Positions 1-5,236 of a stretch of DNA of 12,318 nt are shown here, piece by piece. The stretch comes from Candidatus Poseidoniaceae archaeon (lineage in GTDB: Archaea > Thermoplasmatota > Poseidoniia > Poseidoniales > Poseidoniaceae): assembly GCA_022424925.1 (NCBI GenBank), contig JAKMGM010000131.1, positions 1 through 12,318 of the forward strand. The letters run 5' to 3'. Position 1 is the stretch's first letter. Each line of letters begins with the position of its first letter. The notes beneath the pieces were generated by a model. It was given only the letters and a program-made list of their open reading frames with translations, made no database searches and was not told where the DNA came from. Position numbers and translations under genes: made by a program.

Positions 1-90
1 AAATAACCCCCCCTACTAACGTGGAAAAGTCACAATTTTTGCAAAACTATATTCAATACAATTTCTCAAAGGAATAATTGATAGTTATTC

Positions 91-104
91 ACTAACTGGT
101 TAGT
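91..104. repeat. Short inverted repeat (possible operator)
   Basis: ACTAAC and GTTAGT form a perfect 6-bp inverted repeat around a 2-nt centre (TG), ending 9 nt before the ATG of the small zinc-ribbon frame at 114. The spacer is too short for a stable hairpin, so a dimeric regulator site is the more natural reading. It may also be chance in AT-rich DNA. Confidence 0.25.
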
Positions 105-113
105 TTGAGTGGA

Positions 114-266
114 ATGTCTGAAGTATCTGGTTTTTGTCTAAAATGTAAGAGTTATGGGCCAATAAGTAATGGTGAGCTAATCAAGATGTCTAATTGACGT
201 ACACGTATGGCGGGTACATGTTCAAAACAAGACTGTAATGGAAAAATTTCCAAGATAGTTAGCTAA
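114..266 (+). pseudogene. DUF5679-like zinc-ribbon gene split by in-frame TGA
   Basis: The frame starts at ATG 114, runs 27 codons, meets TGA at 195-197, then continues without another stop for 22 codons to TAA at 264-266. Read through the TGA it gives a 50-residue product in the style of the small archaeal DUF5679 zinc-ribbon proteins. It has a FCLKC first knuckle (Cys8, Cys11), then KMSN, the interruption, RTRMAGTC, a second pair of cysteines spaced CX4C, and a basic GKISKI tail. In that family the segment reads roughly MxNGRxxxxGxC, so the TGA sits exactly where a glycine (GGA, one base change) is expected. The first fragment alone holds only half of a zinc site. A restart at ATG 207 would give the other half. 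TGA is a normal stop in other genes here, so decay by nonsense mutation or a base-calling error is most likely; recoding is possible but unsupported. Family assignment is from memory of the motif pattern. Confidence 0.55.
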
Positions 267-270
267 ACTT

Positions 271-307
271 AAACCGATGCGATTTAATACACCCGGTGAT
301 TCGGTTT
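271..307. repeat. Inverted repeat flanking the tRNA promoter
   Basis: AAACCGA at 271-277 is perfectly complementary to TCGGTTT at 301-307, with 23 nt between that contain the TATA-like element of tRNA-Val. This could be a protein-binding arrangement or a 3' structure of the preceding frame; it has no oligo-T tail. Chance is not excluded. Confidence 0.2.
283..290 (+). promoter_or_regulatory. TATA-like box for tRNA-Val
   Basis: TTTAATAC lies with its centre about 27 nt before the first base of the mature tRNA at 314, which is the usual archaeal TATA-to-start distance if transcription begins at or a few bases before the tRNA 5' end. The match to the archaeal TTTAWATA-type consensus is good but not perfect. 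The upstream BRE is not distinctive. Confidence 0.45.
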
Positions 308-313
308 GCTTGA

Positions 314-389
314 GGGCTCGTGGTCTAGGGGTTATGACGTCGCCTTGACATGGCGAAGATCGAGAGTTCAATTCTCTCCGAGCCCACCA
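314..389 (+). tRNA. tRNA-Val(GAC), CCA encoded
   Basis: A complete cloverleaf can be folded by eye. The acceptor GGGCTCG (314-320) pairs with CGAGCCC (379-385). The D arm is GTC/GAC (323-325 with 336-338). The anticodon stem TCGCC/GGCGA (340-344 with 352-356) encloses loop TTGACAT with anticodon GAC at 347-349. The variable loop is AGATC, and the T arm GAGAG/CTCTC (362-366 with 374-378) has loop TTCAATT. The discriminator is A386, followed by a genomically encoded CCA at 387-389. GAC reads the valine codon GUC (and GUU by wobble). There is no intron and no sign of a truncated 3' repeat elsewhere in the window that would suggest use as an integration site. Confidence 0.95.
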
Positions 390-422
390 TTCATTCGAAC
401 ATCCATTTATGATTAACATTTA

Positions 423-470
423 ATTTGCTTTCAAAAGGCGATTAAAACCTAAACAGTTCAAAACAAACTT
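423..470 (-). terminator. Oligo-T rich 3' end of the zinc-ribbon/EF-hand operon
   Basis: In the 390-479 gap, the minus strand downstream of the stop codon at 480 carries three TTTT tracts (at 463-460, 447-444 and 436-433) without a clear GC hairpin. That is the pattern of U-tract-dependent archaeal termination. On the plus strand the same gap, downstream of the tRNA, has only TTT runs. No gene is visible in this gap. Confidence 0.35.
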
Positions 471-479
471 ATTGTGAAA

Positions 480-842
480 TCACTCAGTGAGGTCTTCAGG
501 AGCAGGTAGTTCGAGTTCATCTGGGTCAACACGTGAGAGAGGACGCTGGTCATCCTCAACAGTGAAATCCGTTGAGCCGCCATCCCATGAAGCAATATCC
601 TCAATCTCTTGGAATTGCTCATCGGGTATCGCATGTTGGTCTGATAGTGAGTAAACCATTGGGTCGACTGCTTCTCGTGGTTGTTGTGCTTCAGGAGGTG
701 GTGCATCGCGCTCTTCAAGGTGGATGCCGGAATGGAATGTTCCGCATTCAGCACAACGAACAGAACCTTTACGTTCGATACAACCGCACACAGGACATGA
801 AGATTTTCCGTGAAATGTATTCAGGGGGTCCTCATTTGACAT
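480..842 (-). CDS. Small acidic zinc-ribbon protein (120 aa)
   Basis: Unrecognised hypothetical protein. Translation from ATG 842 gives 120 residues. A single treble-clef or ribbon-type zinc site lies at the N terminus: CPVCGC (Cys16, Cys19, with an extra Cys21), then CAEC (Cys30, Cys33). The remaining ~85 residues are rich in Asp, Glu and Pro and look disordered; there is no signal peptide or membrane segment. The start at 842 is chosen because GGAGTGA (853-847) lies 4 nt upstream and overlaps the stop of the preceding gene. The open frame extends further upstream to 977, but that part only shadows the acidic tail of the neighbour. Spacing to the EF-hand/zinc-ribbon gene is 4 nt, so the two are almost surely co-transcribed, and the shared zinc-ribbon/acidic style suggests a functional pair. 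A role in binding nucleic acid or protein is only a guess. Confidence 0.8.
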   Translation of the reverse strand: MSNEDPLNTFHGKSSCPVCGCIERKGSVRCAECGTFHSGIHLEERDAPPPEAQQPREAVDPMVYSLSDQHAIPDEQFQEIEDIASWDGGSTDFTVEDDQRPLSRVDPDELELPAPEDLTE

Positions 843-846
843 GGTT

Positions 847-853
847 TCACTCC
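847..853 (-). promoter_or_regulatory. Shine-Dalgarno overlapping upstream stop
   Basis: GGAGTGA ends 4 nt before the ATG at 842. Its last three bases are the TGA stop of the EF-hand gene. This fixes the start of the 120-aa zinc-ribbon gene and suggests translational coupling of the pair. Confidence 0.6.
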
Positions 854-2721
854 AAGAAAATGTCTTCTTGGTATCCAGTGACAAGGTCGCCAGTTCCATC
901 CTCTTCAATGGTGACGGTCTCCTCCTCATCATCAAACTCAACAATTGTTCCGAAGACTTCCTCATCCTCAAATGCAAGTCCTATGTGAGATCCAATATCG
1001 ATCTCATCATCCTCTCCCTCATCGTCTTCTTGCTCTTCATCTTCTTCGTCGTCGTCTTCATACTCTACGTCATCGTCGTCGTCAAGTTCTTGCTCAGTCT
1101 CTGAATCTGTCGCAGTTTCGTCATCTACTAATTCTTCTTCACTCTCGTCTTCGGATTCGTCCTCAGCGGAGTCATCCGAACGCGCCTCTTCGACATCGTC
1201 ATTGACTTCCTTCATTGCTTTTGCACGTGCTCTCCATCCTGGCACAACAACGAAATGCATTGCTAAAGAACCACAGAGGCCTACCAAACCGAGAACCATC
1301 ATGAGAATACCATCCCAGTAGAATCCGGCAGGCATGGAAGATGCGTCACCCGACAATGGAGTGAGGGAGTTTCGACATTCACCAACCTGTACATCTGGTT
1401 CACAGGGGTAAATATCGCCTTCGGCATACGATTCGTATCCGATGCCATATGCCGTTTCAAGTGGGATGTTTCCGCCTTCACCACTCACAGCAAGCGGTCC
1501 AATACCACCCATTCCGTTGATGAGCCATGCTGCGATAAACAGCCCGAAGAACAAGTGTATGAGTGGCCATACCACGTCGTTCCACTGCTTCCCCATCATG
1601 CGCTTCTGCCTATCGGTTGGGAACGGTTTGTCGACCTTGTCAGACAAACGCGCTTCATCATCAATAGCTTCATCCGTGTCGTCAAGTGATTCGAGTGCCT
1701 CAACAAATTCAATGATATCGATTGAACCATCGTTGTCTTCATCGGTATTTGAGAGGAAAGATTCGATGTCTTTGTGCGAAAATTCAGTGTCGAGAAGCTG
1801 AGCGATTGATTCGGTGAATTCTTCCGCAGAGATGTATCCATTACCGTCTTTGTCGAGTGAATGGAAGAATCGGTTTGGTGATTCCCCAGCTTCATCCATG
1901 GCGTCAGAGATCATCTGCAAGATTGTTTCAGCGTTAAACGATTCGAGTTCGACATCATCTTCGATTTCATCCGAAACATCGTCAGTTTCGTCATCGACGA
2001 AATCACTTGCCGCAATATGTTCAGTTTCGTCATCGTCTTCCTCTGTGACCGTTTCACTCTCATCGTCAACTGCATCACTGATTTCTTCAACTTCATCATC
2101 ACCGTCATCTGAAGTTTCAGTGCTTTCATCCTCTGAAACGTTGTCTTCGGATGTGTCGATATGTTCGGTATCCGCTGCCTCATGCTCTGCGTCTACATCA
2201 TCGTCAGCATCAGTAGTGGAATCTTCCGCAGTAGTGTCTGGTAGTTGGGTGTCGGATGAAATATGCGGTTGGCCAGTTATAGTTTCATGCAATTCAGAAA
2301 GGTCAATTTGTCCGTCACCATCTTCGTCTATGGTCTTGACGAGGCGTTCGACTTGCGATGGTGGAAGATCTGCGAGGTTTAAGCTGAGTAAGCCCGTCTT
2401 AAGTTCAGTTGAATCGATGAGGTTATCGCCATTTGTGTCGAATTTTTTGAACAATGTCGGTATGTCGATTCCTGTGACTTCAAGCCATTTACGTAGGACT
2501 TCAACAACATCGTCAGCAACAAAAATCGTTCCACAATGGATGCACTTCGTTGAATCGAGGGCGACAAGACCATGGCATGCACCGCATTCTCCGAGCGACT
2601 CATCTGAAACACCAGAAAATGAGATGCCGCACTCTGGACAATTTTCAGAATCAAGTGGGACAATCGACCTACATGCGCCACATTCGGCCATCGGAACTTC
2701 CTCATTTGTACCTTCAGTCAT
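847..2721 (-). CDS. EF-hand, double zinc-ribbon, two-TM acidic membrane protein
   Basis: Large hypothetical membrane protein (624 aa from ATG 2721; residue numbers below count from the alternative GTG at 2727, giving 626). Domains in order: two zinc ribbons, each CX2C-X10-CX2C (Cys16/19/30/33 and Cys48/51/62/65). Next is an EF-hand pair with canonical loops at 97-108 (DTNGDNLIDSTE) and 134-145 (DEDGDGQIDLSE). A highly acidic linker follows at ~160-262. A second EF-hand pair has loops at 292-303 and 329-340. Membrane helix 1 is at ~386-404. A ~65-residue loop carries Cys442 and Cys451, which could form a disulfide. Membrane helix 2 is at ~471-497. An Asp/Glu-rich tail (506-577) and a non-repetitive C-terminal segment (581-626) complete the protein. 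All four loops keep acidic or Asn/Ser ligands at positions 1, 3, 5, 9 and Glu at 12, so Ca2+ binding is well supported. With both termini inside, the EF-hands would sense cytosolic Ca2+. ATG 2721 is preferred because AGGTG lies 5 nt upstream. No known full-length family is recognised. Confidence 0.9.
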   Translation of the reverse strand: MTEGTNEEVPMAECGACRSIVPLDSENCPECGISFSGVSDESLGECGACHGLVALDSTKCIHCGTIFVADDVVEVLRKWLEVTGIDIPTLFKKFDTNGDNLIDSTELKTGLLSLNLADLPPSQVERLVKTIDEDGDGQIDLSELHETITGQPHISSDTQLPDTTAEDSTTDADDDVDAEHEAADTEHIDTSEDNVSEDESTETSDDGDDEVEEISDAVDDESETVTEEDDDETEHIAASDFVDDETDDVSDEIEDDVELESFNAETILQMISDAMDEAGESPNRFFHSLDKDGNGYISAEEFTESIAQLLDTEFSHKDIESFLSNTDEDNDGSIDIIEFVEALESLDDTDEAIDDEARLSDKVDKPFPTDRQKRMMGKQWNDVVWPLIHLFFGLFIAAWLINGMGGIGPLAVSGEGGNIPLETAYGIGYESYAEGDIYPCEPDVQVGECRNSLTPLSGDASSMPAGFYWDGILMMVLGLVGLCGSLAMHFVVVPGWRARAKAMKEVNDDVEEARSDDSAEDESEDESEEELVDDETATDSETEQELDDDDDVEYEDDDEEDEEQEDDEGEDDEIDIGSHIGLAFEDEEVFGTIVEFDDEEETVTIEEDGTGDLVTGYQEDIFLE

Positions 2722-2726
2722 TTCCA

Positions 2727-2731
2727 CACCT
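2727..2731 (-). promoter_or_regulatory. Shine-Dalgarno deciding start at 2721
   Basis: AGGTG at 2731-2727 is 5 nt from the ATG at 2721. It overlaps the competing GTG codon at 2727-2725, which therefore has no site of its own. Confidence 0.45.
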
Positions 2732-2753
2732 GTTATTGCCAGTGCATCGTCGG

Positions 2754-2761
2754 ATATAATG
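2754..2761. promoter_or_regulatory. TATA-like element in divergent 45-nt intergenic region
   Basis: ATATAATG (plus strand), read CATTATAT on the minus strand, is the only clear TATA-like element between the two divergent genes. Its centre is ~36 nt before the minus-strand ATG at 2721, predicting a start site near 2731 and a leader of ~10 nt. For the plus-strand gene the same box would put the start site near 2783, downstream of the TTG at 2773, so its use in that direction is doubtful. Confidence 0.4.
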
Positions 2762-2772
2762 ATTCATAGACT

Positions 2773-3690
2773 TTGAACGACGAACATGCAATACGAGCGG
2801 TAGGCGCGTACGGGGGTGAGCCAATAGAATATGGAAATATATACACGACTGAATTCACCAGTGACGATGAATTATTGGCATGGGTTGACCGACTTAGTTC
2901 AAACGAAAGTAACCACATTTTGTTGTTATCGCGGCTACCCCACAGGCGATTGTTGGAACACATCGACATTAGCAAAGTGGAAGCATACTGGATTACTGAG
3001 CGCGTAACAGATGGGGCATTACAGCCTGATTTTGACGTACTACAGCCACTTATTCTCAACCACTTGGGACATCACAAAGGAATCATTATCCTCGAGGGAG
3101 TTGAATGGCTTGCTACAAAACACGGAAGTAACCAAACGTTGGCTTTTGTTCGTTTCTTGCGAGAATCCGTCCATCGCAAGCACTGGACAATTGTTCTGCC
3201 AATACGGCCATTGGCGTTCGATTCACAATGGCTTGCACGCCTGCACCGTGAAGCACCGAATATTCAGATAGCTGGTCATGAAGATTCAGATGACATCGAG
3301 CGTTTTGAAGAACCATTCGAGCCTGAAAATTCCGAACCAATACGGGGCTCCATGGAGACATTGGATGACGGCACCCCCATCCTCGTACATCTAACTCGTT
3401 TACCGCCGAATGGTTTCACCAATGCCTTACTTCGAAAACGGATTCTGCAATGGAGACGTATGGGGATTGATGTCTCAGAAGTTGAGCCCGCCCTCACAGT
3501 TCAAGACAGCAATGAAGCATACGCGTTGTATTCGACTGTTGAGGAAAAAGTTCGCAAAGCAGTTGAACTCGATGCGCACCTCGCAGCACATTTCGATCTA
3601 TTTTCAGCATCTGAACTGGCATCGGCTCGTTTCCGAATACGGCAACTAACGGGTCTTGATGAACTCTCAAGGAAATTTTTTACCAACTAA
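2773..3690 (+). CDS. DUF835 domain protein
   Basis: A 305-aa soluble protein. Residues ~19-165 match the DUF835 pattern common in Thermoplasmatota and other archaea: an N-terminal YTTEF strand, VEAYWITE (~69-76), the hallmark hydrophobic strand plus acidic turn IIILEGVEWL (~104-113), then LAFVRFLRESV and a WTIVLPIRP strand (~138-146). This is a nucleotide-hydrolase-like alpha/beta core of unknown activity. After a Glu-rich linker (~170-195), residues ~205-300 form a helical C-terminal domain with PPNGFTNALLRKRILQWRRMG and VEEKVRKAVEL, likely coiled or oligomerising. There is no signal peptide or membrane segment. Start: TTG 2773 is the first start codon after an in-frame TAG at 2767; no ATG or GTG follows before the domain begins, so the exact start is uncertain. 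It is divergent from the EF-hand gene, and its TAA overlaps the TAG of hutH at 3687-3690. DUF835 proteins are often linked to signalling, but its role here is unknown. Confidence 0.85.
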   Translation: MNDEHAIRAVGAYGGEPIEYGNIYTTEFTSDDELLAWVDRLSSNESNHILLLSRLPHRRLLEHIDISKVEAYWITERVTDGALQPDFDVLQPLILNHLGHHKGIIILEGVEWLATKHGSNQTLAFVRFLRESVHRKHWTIVLPIRPLAFDSQWLARLHREAPNIQIAGHEDSDDIERFEEPFEPENSEPIRGSMETLDDGTPILVHLTRLPPNGFTNALLRKRILQWRRMGIDVSEVEPALTVQDSNEAYALYSTVEEKVRKAVELDAHLAAHFDLFSASELASARFRIRQLTGLDELSRKFFTN

Positions 3691-5234
3691 CGTTCAATTC
3701 TACCAAGTTCTGCCTCTATGCGTGCGAGCCATTTAGAATCAAGAAGTTCTTTCGCAACAGCAATCAAGTCAGCGCTTGTACTTCTATCTCCTTCGAGGGG
3801 AGCGACAATGGTTCGTACACGCTTCTTGAGTGCAACGACATAAGGTGACGGCTGATTTGAATTCAACTCCAAGGCTTCGCATGCCACGACCAATTCGCAT
3901 GCGAGAACTTCCGAAAGTCGTTCCGTTGCTTGTAGGAGATTCCAGCATGCCGTTGCGCCCATACTCACATGGTCTTCTTGGCCGGCAGAAGTCGATGTCG
4001 AGAATATCGTTCGCGGGGCAGCGTGCCCGTGAAGTTCAGCGAGTGAAGCGCCAGCAACGTATTGGACAATCATCAACCCGGATTCGAGCCCCGAATCTGT
4101 TGCTAAAAAGGCCGGTAATCCGCTGCGAGCGGGGTCGAGCATCTGGTCAATTCGTCGTTCAGAAATCGAGCCAAGTTCAAAGATGGCTGCTGACATTGAA
4201 TCTGCAGTGAGGGCGAGGACTTCTCCGTGGAAATTACCTTGCGAAACGACTTCATGTGGCCCTGGGTTAGAACGGTCAGGGAATACCAGCGGATTGTCAG
4301 TAGCACTGTTCAGTTCAATATCGAGCGTGTGCTGTAGTGAACTGAACCGCTCATATACGGCGCCGTGAACTTGAGGTGCGCAACGGAACGAATAGGCATC
4401 TTGGACTTGATCGCAATCAGCGTGGGATGCTAAAATCGGGGAGTGGGCGAGGAGCGCTCGAATTCGTTTCGAGACTGCAAGTTGACCGTGATGGGGACGA
4501 GCGTTATGGACGCGTTCATCAGCAGGCTGTACACTTGCTTGACGCGCTTCAATCGAAGTACAGAGTATCATGTCGGCATAAATTAACAGGTGAGAAAGAC
4601 GTTGCTCGGCAAGTGTTAGGAAACTACACATTTGGCTTGTTCCGTTAATGAGAGATAGCCCGTCTTTGGCTCGGAGTTCGAGAGGAATCATACCGTGCTC
4701 AGTGAGGCGATTCACTGTAGGTTCTGTCGTACCGTTTTCGTCGAGGACTTCACCTTCACCTATGAGGCTGAGCGCCATGTGGGAAAGAGGAGCCAAGTCT
4801 CCACTTGCCCCAAGACTACCTATCCTCGGAATCGCGGGTACTATATCGAAATTAAGGAACTGAACCAAGTGTTCAAGGACGTGTGGATGGACACCTGAGT
4901 TGCCTTTTGCTAACGAATTGATACGAACAGCCATCATTGCTCGAACCGATTCGCTCGACATCAATTCTCCAATCGCCGTGGCATGAGAGCGAATGAGGTT
5001 CACCTGCAATTGCGTAAGGTCATCCGCAGATATTCGTTGGTGCACGAGTGCTCCAAAACCGGTGTTAATGCCGTAAACAGTCTCATCATTAGCGAGAATG
5101 CGTTCGACAACTGAGCGTGCCGAATGAACACGTTCCAATGCATCACTTGACACGGAAACCGTTGCCTTTTTTCGTGCAATCAGCATGACTTCCGAAGCAG
5201 TCAAAGTATGTCCGTCGAGAGAAATATGTGTCAT
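3687..5234 (-). CDS. hutH: Histidine ammonia-lyase
   Basis: Catalyses non-oxidative deamination of L-histidine to urocanate and ammonia, the first step of histidine catabolism, in the cytoplasm. The 515-aa protein matches the family length (~510). The MIO prosthetic group would form from Ala143-Ser144-Gly145 in GSLGASGDLAPL. Other active-site residues are present at positions equivalent to the Pseudomonas putida enzyme: Tyr54 in YGINTGFG, His84 in RSHATAIG (a histidine-selective position distinguishing it from Tyr/Phe ammonia-lyases), Asn197 in INGTS, Tyr281 and Arg284 in DAYSFRCAPQ, Phe335 in GNFHG, and Glu420 in QEDHVSMG. Start ATG 5234 has GGAAG 7 nt upstream, inside the end of hutU, with only 2 nt between the genes, so the two are co-transcribed and probably coupled. 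No lesion is seen. Its stop overlaps the stop of the convergent DUF835 gene. Confidence 0.97.
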   Translation of the reverse strand: MTHISLDGHTLTASEVMLIARKKATVSVSSDALERVHSARSVVERILANDETVYGINTGFGALVHQRISADDLTQLQVNLIRSHATAIGELMSSESVRAMMAVRINSLAKGNSGVHPHVLEHLVQFLNFDIVPAIPRIGSLGASGDLAPLSHMALSLIGEGEVLDENGTTEPTVNRLTEHGMIPLELRAKDGLSLINGTSQMCSFLTLAEQRLSHLLIYADMILCTSIEARQASVQPADERVHNARPHHGQLAVSKRIRALLAHSPILASHADCDQVQDAYSFRCAPQVHGAVYERFSSLQHTLDIELNSATDNPLVFPDRSNPGPHEVVSQGNFHGEVLALTADSMSAAIFELGSISERRIDQMLDPARSGLPAFLATDSGLESGLMIVQYVAGASLAELHGHAAPRTIFSTSTSAGQEDHVSMGATACWNLLQATERLSEVLACELVVACEALELNSNQPSPYVVALKKRVRTIVAPLEGDRSTSADLIAVAKELLDSKWLARIEAELGRIER

Positions 5235-5236
5235 TT

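Noticed and set aside
195..197. UGA as selenocysteine in the small zinc-ribbon frame
   Set aside because: The family has glycine, not cysteine, at this site, and no SECIS-like hairpin is visible in the following bases.
314..389. tRNA-Val as an integration site of a mobile element
   Set aside because: No second copy of the tRNA 3' end, no integrase and no other mobile-element gene is seen in the window.
222..419. A 65-codon minus-strand open frame
   Set aside because: It covers the tRNA-Val gene and has no recognisable protein features or ribosome-binding site.
843..977. N-terminal extension of the 120-aa zinc-ribbon gene to 977
   Set aside because: The extension is antisense-free but lies in another frame of the EF-hand gene's acidic tail, is Arg/Ser/Leu-rich, and the Shine-Dalgarno sits right before ATG 842.
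1015..1180. Short direct repeats resembling a tandem repeat or CRISPR-like array
   Set aside because: The repeats are degenerate runs of Asp/Glu codons in the acidic tail of a coding region, without spacers of constant length.
1814..2776. A long plus-strand open frame encoding a serine-rich 320-residue product
   Set aside because: It is the antisense shadow of the Asp/Glu-rich EF-hand gene: GAT/GAC/GAA codons read on the other strand give Ser-rich sequence. The minus-strand frame has clear zinc-ribbon and EF-hand motifs.
3830..4210. Plus-strand 126-residue open frame inside hutH
   Set aside because: Arg-rich antisense shadow of a gene with intact active-site motifs.
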